The notes below the pieces were generated by a model that was not told where the DNA came from, did not search any database, and was given only the letters and a program-made list of their open reading frames with translations. Below are positions 25,113 through 32,768 of a stretch of 52,933 bases of DNA, piece by piece (the first letter of the stretch is position 1; each line of letters starts with the position of its first letter). Position numbers and translations under genes: made by a program. The stretch is from assembly GCF_004348345.1 (NCBI RefSeq), contig NZ_SMJZ01000033.1:1-52933 (forward strand), read 5' to 3'. Source of the stretch: Nonomuraea longispora (lineage in GTDB: Bacteria > Actinomycetota > Actinomycetes > Streptosporangiales > Streptosporangiaceae).

Positions 25113-27453
25113 CCACCGTGCCCGGCACCCAGGCGCCCTCCACTTCGATCTCCACCTCGGCGCCCGGCTCGACCGGCAGGTACGCGTAGGCGATCGACTC
25201 CCTGGCGGTGTAGCCGTACCCGCCGGAGGTGACGCGGGCCAGCACCTGGCCGTCCGCCCTGACCGGTTCGTTGCCGAGCGCGACCGCCCTCGGGTCGCTC
25301 AGCGTCACGCAGCGCAGCCGCCGCCCAGGATCGGGATCGAGGGCGTCCCTGCCCAGGAACTCCTTGTCCGGTTTGACGCAGAACCCCAGCCCGGCCTCGT
25401 ACGGCGTCGTCTCGGGCCCGATGTCGGCGCCCCACACCCGGTAGCCCTTCTCCAGCCGGAGGCTGTCGATGGCGTGGTAGCCGCAGGCCGCCATCCCGTG
25501 CGGCTCGCCCGCCTCCCACAACGTCCGCCACAGCGCGAGCCCGTACTCGCTGGAGCAGTAGAGCTCCCAGCCGTGCTCCCCCACGAACGTCACCCGCAGC
25601 GCCAGCACCGGCACGTCCCCCACGGTGAGCTCACGTGACGACATGAACGGGAAGCCGAGCGGGTCGGGAGTGAGTCCGGACAGGATCTCGCGGGCGCGCG
25701 GTCCCCACAGGGCGAAGCAGGCGTACCGGCCGGTGACGTCGGCGATCCTGGCGGCCGAGCCCGTGAGCGCGGCCTGCTTGCGCAGCCAGCCGAGGTCGTG
25801 CGTGCCGCACGCGGTGCCGGTGACGACGAGGAACTCCTCCTCGCCGCGCCGGGTGACGGTGAAGTCGCACTCGATGCCGCCGCGCCGGTTGAGCGCCTGG
25901 GTGTAGGTGACGGCGCCGACCTCGCGGGCGACCCGGTTGTCGCATACCCACTCCAGCAGTGCGGCCGCCTCGGGACCGGTGACCTCGATCTTGGCGAACG
26001 AGCTCTCGTCGAACAGCCCGGCGGCCGTGCGCGTGGCCCGGTGCTCGGCCCCGGTCGCGGGCGACCACGCACGGCCCGCCCAGCCGGCGGGGCGCTCGCC
26101 GTCGTCCCCGCCGGCTTCGTTGGCCGCGTAGTGGTTGACCCGCTCCCAGCCCGCCTTCTCGCCGAAGACGGCCCCGTGGCTCTGGTGCCACGCGTACGCG
26201 GGCGAGACCCGCAGCGGCCGCCCCGCCGACCGCTCGTGGCCGGGGTAGCGGATGTCGTAGTACGTCTCGTAGTTCTCGACCGCGCGCTTGAGCGTGTACG
26301 ACGGCGAGCGGTAGTGGCTGCTGAACCTGCGGATGTCCATGTGCCGGACGTCCATGGCCGGCTCGCCCTCGACGATCCACTCCGCCATCACCTTGCCGAT
26401 GCCGCCCGCGCCGGCGATGCCGTGGGCACAGAACCCGGCCGCGACGAAGAACCCGCCCACCTCCGTCTCCCCGAGGCAGAACTCGTTGTCGGGGGTGAAC
26501 GCCTCGGGCCCATTGATCAGCTTGCGGATGCCGACGTCGGCCATCGCCGGCACGCGGATCCTGGAGTTGTCGGAGATCTCCTCGAATCTCGCCCAGTCCT
26601 CGGGCAGCAGGCGGCCGTTGAAGTCGGGGGGCACCGCGTCGAAGGTGCCGGGGCCGGCCGTCCAGGGGGCGCACGTGCGCTCGTACCCGCCCATGACCAG
26701 GCCCTGCACCTCCTGCCGGTAGTAGACGAGCAGGTCGGGGTCGCGCAGCGTGGGCAGGGCGGTGTGGTCGTGGCAGGCGTCGGTCACCACGTACTGGTGG
26801 GACATCGGGACGATCGGGACGCGTACGCCGGCCATGCGGCCGATCTCGGCGGCGAACATGCCGCCGCAGTTGACCACGATCTCGCAGTCGATGTCGCCCT
26901 GGTCGGTGCGCACACCGGTGACCCGGCCGCGCGCGGTGGTGATGCCGAGGACGCGGGTCCTGGTGCGCAGTCTCGCCCCGCCCTCGCGGGCGCGCGCGGC
27001 CAGCGCATAGCACAGCTGGGAGGGGTCCACCTGCCCGTCCGTCGGCAGGTACGCGGCCCCCACGACTCCTTCGGGGTCCATGAGGGGGAACAGTTCCACG
27101 GCCTCCGCCACCGAGATCTCCTGGAGCGGCAGCCCGAACGTGCGCGCCCAGCCGATCTGGCGGCGGATCTCCGCCATGCGCTCGGGGGTGGAGGCCAGCT
27201 TGATGCCGCCGCACTCCGTCCAGCCGGCGTCGAGGGTGCGGTAGAGCTCGACGGAGTACTGGTTCATCCGGGTCAGCGTCGGGTCCGAACGCAGTTGCCC
27301 GACCAGGCCCGCGGAGTGGAAGGTGGAGCCGCTGGTGAGCTCGTCCCGATCCAGCAGGACGACGTCGCGTTCGCCTAGTTGGGTGAGGTGGCAGGCGACG
27401 GACGTGCCGCCCACCCCGCCCCCGATGACCACGATGCGGGCCGAGTCGCTCAT
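25090..27453 (-). CDS. FAD-dependent demethylating dehydrogenase with GcvT domains (dimethylglycine/sarcosine dehydrogenase-like)
   Basis: A 787-residue two-part enzyme. Residues 1 to about 390 form a DAO-type FAD oxidoreductase (VVIGGGVGGTSVACHL at 8-23, LLDRDELTSGSTFHSAGLVG, NCGGMFAAEIGRMAGV). About 430-787 are a GcvT-like folate-binding region (GLFDESSFAKIEVTGPEAAA, GHEHGWELYCSS-like VGEHGWELYCSSEYG, ending GAWVPGTVVKAPLVP). This architecture oxidises N-methyl groups of dimethylglycine or sarcosine and passes the C1 unit to tetrahydrofolate. The exact amine is uncertain. It is divergent from a choline-kinase-like gene over a GntR-type palindrome, with TAGCCT 7 bases before its ATG. Confidence 0.87.
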   Translation of the reverse strand: MSDSARIVVIGGGVGGTSVACHLTQLGERDVVLLDRDELTSGSTFHSAGLVGQLRSDPTLTRMNQYSVELYRTLDAGWTECGGIKLASTPERMAEIRRQIGWARTFGLPLQEISVAEAVELFPLMDPEGVVGAAYLPTDGQVDPSQLCYALAARAREGGARLRTRTRVLGITTARGRVTGVRTDQGDIDCEIVVNCGGMFAAEIGRMAGVRVPIVPMSHQYVVTDACHDHTALPTLRDPDLLVYYRQEVQGLVMGGYERTCAPWTAGPGTFDAVPPDFNGRLLPEDWARFEEISDNSRIRVPAMADVGIRKLINGPEAFTPDNEFCLGETEVGGFFVAAGFCAHGIAGAGGIGKVMAEWIVEGEPAMDVRHMDIRRFSSHYRSPSYTLKRAVENYETYYDIRYPGHERSAGRPLRVSPAYAWHQSHGAVFGEKAGWERVNHYAANEAGGDDGERPAGWAGRAWSPATGAEHRATRTAAGLFDESSFAKIEVTGPEAAALLEWVCDNRVAREVGAVTYTQALNRRGGIECDFTVTRRGEEEFLVVTGTACGTHDLGWLRKQAALTGSAARIADVTGRYACFALWGPRAREILSGLTPDPLGFPFMSSRELTVGDVPVLALRVTFVGEHGWELYCSSEYGLALWRTLWEAGEPHGMAACGYHAIDSLRLEKGYRVWGADIGPETTPYEAGLGFCVKPDKEFLGRDALDPDPGRRLRCVTLSDPRAVALGNEPVRADGQVLARVTSGGYGYTARESIAYAYLPVEPGAEVEIEVEGAWVPGTVVKAPLVP

Positions 27454-27479
27454 GGTCGCGAGGCTAATCGCCGTACCCC

Positions 27480-27497
27480 AAAAGGTCTAGACCGTTT
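27480..27497. promoter_or_regulatory. Palindromic GntR/HutC operator between divergent genes
   Basis: GGTCTAGACC (27484-27493) is a perfect 10-bp palindrome, with AAA/TTT flanks extending symmetry to 18 bp apart from one mismatched pair. It contains GT-C-TA-G-AC, the HutC-subfamily consensus form. It overlaps the expected -35 position for both divergent promoters (-10 boxes TAGCAT 27511-27516 rightward; TAGCCT 27466-27461 leftward). Confidence 0.7.
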
Positions 27498-27521
27498 ACG
27501 CAGGTGGAGCTAGCATCGACC

Positions 27522-28427
27522 ATGGCCGTTGCCCGGGTCCTCGACCGCATCCCCCTGCTGTCCGGCATGCCACGAGCCGTGGAGGAGCTGCCCGGGGGGC
27601 TGACCAATCGCAACTATAAGGTGAGCACGCCCGGCGGGTCGTATGTCGTGCGCGTGTCGGCCGGCGACGGCGCGCTGCTGGCCATCGACAGGGACGCCGA
27701 GCACGCCAACACCGTCGCCGCGGCCCGCGCGGGGGTCGGCGCGCCGGTGCACGCCTACCTGCCCGGTCAGGGAGTGCTGGTGGTGGGCTACATCGACGCG
27801 CGCACGTTCACCGAGGCGGATCTGCACGATCCGGCCAACCTGCCGAGGGTGGCGGAGGTGTGCCGGCGGCTGCACGCCGGACCCCGGTTCGTGAGCGACT
27901 TCGACATGTTCGACGTGCAGCGGCATTATCTGCAGATCGTCCAGGAACGCGGCTTCCGGCTTCCGGCCCGCTATCTCGACTTCATGCCCATCGTTGCCGA
28001 CATCCGGAAATGTCTGGCTATACGGGAGGAGGGCACGGTTCCGTGTAACAACGACCTTCTGCCGGGGAACATCCTCGACGACGGCCGGCGCCTCTGGCTG
28101 ATCGACTACGAATACGCCGGCAACAACGACCCCTGCTTCGAGCTCGGCAACATCTGGAGCGAGTCCGACCTGCCGCCGGGCCACCTGGAGGCGCTCGTCA
28201 CCGCGTACTACGGCCGCCCGCTCCGCCACAAGATCGCCCGCGCCCGCCTGCTCGGCCTCATGTCCAAGTACGGCTGGACGCTCTGGGCCTCCATCCAGGA
28301 CAGCGTGAACGAGACCATCGACTTCGACTTCTGGTCGTGGGGCATGGAGAAGTACGACCGGGCGGTGGCCGAGTTCACCGGTCCCGCGCTGGCCGGCCTC
28401 ATGGACGACGCGGCCCGGGCAGACTAG
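27522..28427 (+). CDS. Choline/ethanolamine kinase-like phosphotransferase
   Basis: A 301-residue APH-fold kinase. The N-lobe has LPGGLTNRNYKVSTPGGSYV, the Brenner-type catalytic loop is VPCNNDLLPGNILDD (Asp and Asn in D-x-x-x-x-N), and the metal motif is WLIDYEYAGNNDPCFELGN, the choline-kinase form. The first His of the usual HND is Asn here (NND). ATG 27522 is preferred to GTG 27504 because the -10 TAGCAT is five bases upstream. Divergent from the FAD/GcvT dehydrogenase across a shared operator. Choline phosphorylation next to a methyl-glycine dehydrogenase suggests handling of choline-derived compounds, but other amino-alcohols are possible. Confidence 0.85.
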   Translation: MAVARVLDRIPLLSGMPRAVEELPGGLTNRNYKVSTPGGSYVVRVSAGDGALLAIDRDAEHANTVAAARAGVGAPVHAYLPGQGVLVVGYIDARTFTEADLHDPANLPRVAEVCRRLHAGPRFVSDFDMFDVQRHYLQIVQERGFRLPARYLDFMPIVADIRKCLAIREEGTVPCNNDLLPGNILDDGRRLWLIDYEYAGNNDPCFELGNIWSESDLPPGHLEALVTAYYGRPLRHKIARARLLGLMSKYGWTLWASIQDSVNETIDFDFWSWGMEKYDRAVAEFTGPALAGLMDDAARAD

Positions 28428-28431
28428 GGGC

Positions 28432-29037
28432 ATGCTCGCCGCTCTGACCGGTCTGGGCCTGTCCACGGCCGCCGGGCTCAACGCCTACATCCCGCTCCTC
28501 GTCGTGGGCGTGCTCGCCAACGTCACCGACGCCGTGAAGCTCCCCGACGGCTACGGCTGGCTGTCCAACTGGGGCGTGCTGGCCGTGATCGCGGTGCTGC
28601 TGGTCGTGGAGACGGTGTTCGACAAGGTTCCCGCCGTCGACAGCGTCAACGACGCCATCCAGACCGTGATCCGCCCGGCGTCGGGAGGCGTGGTGTTCTC
28701 CGCCACGAGCGCCGCAGCCGAGCTCGACCACTCGACGTGGACGGCCGAGCACCCGTGGGCCGGTTGGTTACTTGGCATCGTGACGGCGCTGGCCGTACAC
28801 GTGGTCAAGACCACCGCCCGGCCGGTGATCAACGTCGGCACGGCCGGGACCGGCGCGCCGGTCGTGAGCGCGGCGGAGGACGCGGGCTCGCTCGGGATGA
28901 GCCTGATCGCGATCTTCCTGCCCGTCCTGGTGATCGTCGCGCTGCTGCTGCTCGCCGTCCTCGGCTGGTGGCTCATCAGAAAGGTACGCCGCCGCCGCGC
29001 CCGCGGACGGGCGGCAGGGCGCCGTCACCCGGCCTGA
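28432..29037 (+). CDS. DUF4126 membrane protein
   Basis: A 201-residue integral membrane protein. The N-terminal GLGLSTAAGLNAYIPLLVVG, DKVPAVDSVNDAIQTVIRP and PASGGVVFSATSAAAE are DUF4126 hallmarks. About four to five hydrophobic segments are seen, the last followed by a very basic tail (RKVRRRRARGRAAGRR). It starts 4 bases after the kinase stop and is probably cotranscribed. Function unknown. Confidence 0.85.
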   Translation: MLAALTGLGLSTAAGLNAYIPLLVVGVLANVTDAVKLPDGYGWLSNWGVLAVIAVLLVVETVFDKVPAVDSVNDAIQTVIRPASGGVVFSATSAAAELDHSTWTAEHPWAGWLLGIVTALAVHVVKTTARPVINVGTAGTGAPVVSAAEDAGSLGMSLIAIFLPVLVIVALLLLAVLGWWLIRKVRRRRARGRAAGRRHPA

Positions 29038-29077
29038 CGCCCGCTCCCCGTCACGTCCGCCCCCGCACGCGGCCCTC

Positions 29078-29878
29078 TCACCACCCCAGGCGGCGCGCCC
29101 ACCTCTCCACCAGGTGCACGAACTCGGCTGCCCGCTCCTCGTGCAGCCGGTGGCCCGACCCCTCCCAGCACACCACCTTCGAAGCCGGATCCCGCAGCAG
29201 CGCGGCCTCCCAGCGTGCCCGTTCCGGATCCGACCAGATCGACAACACCGGGCACCCCCTGCGCGCCAGGTAGTCGTCGGAGGCCGGCCGCACCCCGATC
29301 GCCTCCGGACCGGTGAACATCGCCTCGAACGCCTCCGCCAGCACGTGCGGCGGCATGCCGTACAGCCGGCGTTTGTGCCAGCGCCTGATGACGGCGGGGG
29401 TGGCGGCGTTCGTGCACCACTCGTCGATCTGCTCGGCGACCGTGTGCGCGTGCTCGCCGCGCAGGCCCGCGATCATCTGGGGGAAACCGGCGGCGATGTC
29501 CGCCGTCATGCCGTAGCCGGGGTCGACGGCGACGATCCCGCGGACCCGCGCCGGATGTTCTACGGCGAGGACGGACACCACCTGGGCGCCCATCGAGTGG
29601 CCGACCGCGACCACCTGGGGGACTCCGAGGTGGCCGGCGAGCAGGGCGTGCAGATCCCCGGCCATCGCGCGGGGCGTGTTGCCGGTCGCCGGCACCGACG
29701 AATAACCGTGCCCGCGCAGGTCGACGGCGATCACGCGGTGCCGGGCGGCGAACGCGTCGATGTGCCACGACCACTGGTGCGAGTCGGCGCCCCACCCGTG
29801 CACGAGCAGCAGCGGCGGTCCGTCACCGTCATCGGTGTAGAAGAGCCGGACATCCTCCCCGACGTCGGCGTACGGCAC
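29078..29878 (-). CDS. Alpha/beta hydrolase
   Basis: A 266-residue cytoplasmic hydrolase. The oxyanion strand LLLVHGWGADSHQWSWH, DLRGHGYS, nucleophile elbow AVGHSMGAQ (Ser), a cap of about 70 residues, an acid in SIWSDPERAR and His in GSGHRLHEERAAEF complete the triad. It resembles haloalkane dehalogenase/epoxide hydrolase/esterase relatives, but no diagnostic cap residue was recognised. GTG start 4 bases after the SDR stop; the two form an operon and may act on successive intermediates. Confidence 0.86.
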   Translation of the reverse strand: MPYADVGEDVRLFYTDDGDGPPLLLVHGWGADSHQWSWHIDAFAARHRVIAVDLRGHGYSSVPATGNTPRAMAGDLHALLAGHLGVPQVVAVGHSMGAQVVSVLAVEHPARVRGIVAVDPGYGMTADIAAGFPQMIAGLRGEHAHTVAEQIDEWCTNAATPAVIRRWHKRRLYGMPPHVLAEAFEAMFTGPEAIGVRPASDDYLARRGCPVLSIWSDPERARWEAALLRDPASKVVCWEGSGHRLHEERAAEFVHLVERWARRLGW

Positions 29879-29882
29879 CGGC

Positions 29883-30689
29883 CTACCGCTCCTCTCGCGG
29901 CCGGCCGCCGTCCTGCCGGTTCTCCTCCATGCGGCTCCTGTCGGGACGCATCAGCAGCGCCGCCTCCCCCGCCGTCAGCCCTCCGTCGACGGCCAGCTCG
30001 GCGCCCGTCACGTACGAGGCCGCGTCGGACAGCAGGAATGTGATCGTCTCCGCGACCTCCTCCGGCTCACCCCAGCGCCCGGCCGGCGCGAGAGGGAAGG
30101 TCCCCTCTCCGGAGACCGCGCCGATCGGCTCGGTCATCTGTGTGACGATCATCCCGGGATGTACGGAGTTGACCCGGATGCGGTGCCGCCCGAACTCCAA
30201 CGCCGCGATCTTGGTCAGCCCGCGTACCCCCCACTTCGAGGCGCCGTAGCCGCCCGTGCCGGGCAGGGCGCTGAGCCCCGCGACCGACGACAGGTTCACG
30301 ATCGCGCCGCCGCCCGACTCCCGCATGGGTTCCACGACCGCCTTGAGGCCCAGGAACACGCCGAGCAGGTTGACCCGCAGCACGTTCTCGAACTCCTCGG
30401 CCGGCTGCTGCTCGATCATCAGCATGGTGGCGATGCCCGCGTTGTTCACCAGCCCGTCGATCCGCCCGTGTTCGTCCAACGTCTTGGCCACCACCGCCGC
30501 CCACTGGTCCTCGTCCCGCACGTCGTGGGCGATGAACCGGGCGTCCACCTCCTTGGCCGTGGCCGTACCCTCGTCAACGAGCACATCCGTGAGCACCACC
30601 CGTGCCCCCGCCGCGACACACCGCCGTGCCGTCGCGGCTCCCATCCCCCTCGCACCGCCGGTGACGATCACAACCTTGTCCTCAAGCAC
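29883..30689 (-). CDS. Short-chain dehydrogenase/reductase
   Basis: A 268-residue classical SDR. The NAD(P) motif VTGGARGMGAAT begins near residue 8, then NNAG (VNNAGIATM), catalytic Ser in LSSVAG and Tyr-x-x-x-Lys in YGASKWG, and HPGMIVTQM. Asp at the end of strand 2 (VLTDV) suggests NAD preference. GTG 30689 is chosen, with AAGGGAA about 9 bases upstream; the longer frame upstream is not SDR-like. It resembles 3-alpha-hydroxysteroid or cyclohexanol-type dehydrogenases, though substrate is unproved. Operon with the hydrolase. Confidence 0.9.
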   Translation of the reverse strand: MLEDKVVIVTGGARGMGAATARRCVAAGARVVLTDVLVDEGTATAKEVDARFIAHDVRDEDQWAAVVAKTLDEHGRIDGLVNNAGIATMLMIEQQPAEEFENVLRVNLLGVFLGLKAVVEPMRESGGGAIVNLSSVAGLSALPGTGGYGASKWGVRGLTKIAALEFGRHRIRVNSVHPGMIVTQMTEPIGAVSGEGTFPLAPAGRWGEPEEVAETITFLLSDAASYVTGAELAVDGGLTAGEAALLMRPDRSRMEENRQDGGRPREER

Positions 30690-30877
30690 CGCCCTGTTCC
30701 CTTCTGCCGCACAAACGCCTCTGGCCGCGTCGCCTGCGGGCGTGACGCGCTGCCCGGCGACCGATGCCGATGGTGAACTGAAACACAGGCCAAAGTGATC
30801 GATCAAGAGCGGTCATGGCCAGGCGCCCCGAACCCGCCCGGCCGCACTATCCTTCACATCATCAACCCCAACAGGAG

Positions 30878-31483
30878 GTGGCGGAGATCAGCGAAATCCT
30901 TCTCATCGCCCTGGTGATCCTGGCGTTCCTCCTTCTGCTGGGCGGCGTCGGCATCTATGTGCTCGTCAAGCTGGGAAAGAAGGCCGCGGTCAAGGCCAGG
31001 GAGGCCACGACGCGGATCACCACGCACGTCAACGCGATGGGCTCGGGCGAGGCCGCGGAGATCGAGCGTCTCCGGCTCGACCTGCGCCGCGAGATGACCC
31101 TCACCCGCCAGGCCGTCGACCAGGCCCAGCGCCAGGGGTGGGGGCTGGGCGACCTGCCGCGCATCATGGCCGACCTGACCAAGCACGTCGACACGCACGA
31201 CGAGCAGCTGGCGATGTTCGCCCAGCAGCAGCGCGTGTCCTCCTACGTCGACCACGTCACGCTCGACCGGCTCCGGCAGCACCAGGCCACGCTGACGGCC
31301 ACGTGCGCCCGCATCCGCACGGGCCTGCTGAACGACCAGGTCCACCACACCGCGTCGGGCATCGCCGACCTGACCTCCCGCACCGACCTGGAGATCGAGG
31401 CCCGCCGCCGCGACCCCGACCCGCTCGACGAGATCGACGACCTCTACCGCCGCACGGTGGAGGAACGCAGGAACGAACCCTGA
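30878..31483 (+). CDS. Single-pass membrane protein with coiled-coil cytoplasmic part
   Basis: The recognisable product starts with ISEILLIALVILAFLLLLGG, one membrane segment, followed by a Lys/Arg-rich stop-transfer and about 160 mostly helical, charged residues (EIERLRLDLRREMTLTRQAV, DDLYRRTVEERRNEP). The start is uncertain: AGGAGG (30873-30878) touches GTG 30878, while ATG 30815 would add 21 non-hydrophobic residues and lies before a -10-like TATCCT (30849-30854). No family recognised. Divergent from the SDR gene. Confidence 0.7.
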   Translation: MAEISEILLIALVILAFLLLLGGVGIYVLVKLGKKAAVKAREATTRITTHVNAMGSGEAAEIERLRLDLRREMTLTRQAVDQAQRQGWGLGDLPRIMADLTKHVDTHDEQLAMFAQQQRVSSYVDHVTLDRLRQHQATLTATCARIRTGLLNDQVHHTASGIADLTSRTDLEIEARRRDPDPLDEIDDLYRRTVEERRNEP

Positions 31484-31596
31484 CTCTCGCTCCTGGTGAC
31501 ACAATGAATGCCTCTCGAACCGCTGCCGCACGGCGATATCCACCCCGTTCTGGCCAGGGGCCATCCCTGCCCGCACCGCGAGCCGCGTTTATTCGG

Positions 31597-31625
31597 TTGC
31601 GGCGCGCGGGACGCATCGGCATAGT
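31597..31625 (+). promoter_or_regulatory. Candidate promoter upstream of the RIO kinase gene
   Basis: TTGCGG (31597-31602), 17 bases, CATAGT (31620-31625). A transcript from about 31632 would include the small ORF at 31672 and then the RIO kinase. The rest of 31484-31777 holds no convincing gene. Confidence 0.45.
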
Positions 31626-31671
31626 CGAGGGCGAGTTGATCGCAGCGACACGGAGGGAGGGTGAGACCGTG

Positions 31672-31737
31672 ATGACGATTGTCCGCGTGCCGTTTTCCGC
31701 GTCCTCACACCTTCCCACCGGGCGGTCGCTGACCTGA
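31672..31737 (+). CDS. Possible 21-aa leader peptide ahead of RIO kinase
   Basis: GTG 31669/ATG 31672 follows a strong GGAGGGAGG (31652-31660). The frame encodes about 21 residues (MTIVRVPFSASSHLPTGRSL plus T) and stops at TGA 31735-31737, 40 bases before the kinase start. It may be a translated leader or chance; no family known. Confidence 0.3.
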   Translation: MTIVRVPFSASSHLPTGRSLT

Positions 31738-31777
31738 CCGACGAGCCGGTGGGCCTCACTTCTGGAGCAATCCCACC

Positions 31778-32647
31778 GTGCCGAAGCACTCGCAACACCG
31801 CCGCCGCGGCAAGCACGCCCTCGACGCCGACGACATCGCCTGGCTGGAGAGCACGCCCGAGACCGACGACGGCCCTCCCGAAGGTGATCGCTGGTCCACC
31901 TGGGACCAGAGCACGCCCACCGAGAAGGGCCCCCGGCCCTACCCTGACTGGCTGGTCACGGAGCTGGCCGCCGTCGACACCGAGTACGGCGTGCTCAAGA
32001 CCGGCAAGGAAGCCGATGTCCACCTCATCTCCCGCGGGGTGCCCGGCACCGACCGGGAGTGCCTGCTCGCCGCCAAGCGCTACCGGTCGTCCGACCACCG
32101 CCTGTTCCACCGCGACGCCGGCTATCTGGAGGGCCGCAGCACCCGCGAGAGCCGGATGAACCGTGCCATGGCCAACCGCACGGCCTTCGGCAAGCAGGTG
32201 ATCGCCGGTCAGTGGGCGGTGGCCGAGTTCGCGGCGCTGTGCCGGCTGTGGGAGCTCGGGGTGCCGGTGCCGTACCCGGTGCAGATCGTCGGGACGGAGA
32301 TCCTCCAGGAGTTCATCGGCACGCGGGACGGCTTCGCGGCGCCGCGGCTCGCCCAGGTGAGCGATGATCTGGACGACCTGTGGGAGCAGCTGGTCACGGC
32401 CATGCTCACTCTGGCCGGGGAAGGGCTGGCCCACGGGGACCTGTCGCCGTACAACCTCCTGGTGCACGACGGCAGGCTGGTCATCATCGACCTTCCGCAG
32501 ATCGTGGACGTGATCGCGCATCCGGCGGGTCCGTCGTTCCTCGACCGCGACGCGCGCAACGTCGCCACCTGGTTCGCCGCCAAGGGCGTCACAGCAGCCT
32601 CCCCCGACGGGCTCGCCACCCTCCTGCGGCGGGAAGCCCGCATGTGA
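31778..32647 (+). CDS. RIO-type (RIO1-like) serine protein kinase
   Basis: A 289-residue atypical kinase. An N-terminal basic, His-rich tail precedes the RIO fold: the nucleotide-binding region is GVLKTGKEADVHLISRG with LLAAKRYRSSDHRLF (ATP Lys), catalytic loop LAHGDLSPYNLLVHDG (H-G-D-L-S-x-x-N), and metal-binding LVIIDLPQIVD. RIO1 kinases act in ribosome maturation in archaea and eukaryotes; bacterial members are poorly characterised. GTG start. It sits alone between a membrane protein and convergent uvrB, so the context says little about its target. Confidence 0.9.
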   Translation: MPKHSQHRRRGKHALDADDIAWLESTPETDDGPPEGDRWSTWDQSTPTEKGPRPYPDWLVTELAAVDTEYGVLKTGKEADVHLISRGVPGTDRECLLAAKRYRSSDHRLFHRDAGYLEGRSTRESRMNRAMANRTAFGKQVIAGQWAVAEFAALCRLWELGVPVPYPVQIVGTEILQEFIGTRDGFAAPRLAQVSDDLDDLWEQLVTAMLTLAGEGLAHGDLSPYNLLVHDGRLVIIDLPQIVDVIAHPAGPSFLDRDARNVATWFAAKGVTAASPDGLATLLRREARM

Positions 32648-32734
32648 CCGCCTCCACCCGTGCGACGCCGCGGGCCCGCCCCGGTGACGCGGTCCCCTGC
32701 GCCCAGTGCCTCCCCCGAGGCGGGCGCGGGGGGT

Positions 32735-32768
32735 GGGTGGTTATTCGACGCGGGTGGTCATTCGACGC
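32735..32768. repeat. 17-bp tandem duplication at the 3' end of uvrB
   Basis: GGGTGGTTATTCGACGC (32735-32751) is immediately followed by GGGTGGTCATTCGACGC (32752-32768), one mismatch. The second copy contains the uvrB stop (TCA on this strand); the first carries TTA, a stop in a duplicated gene end. Confidence 0.8.
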
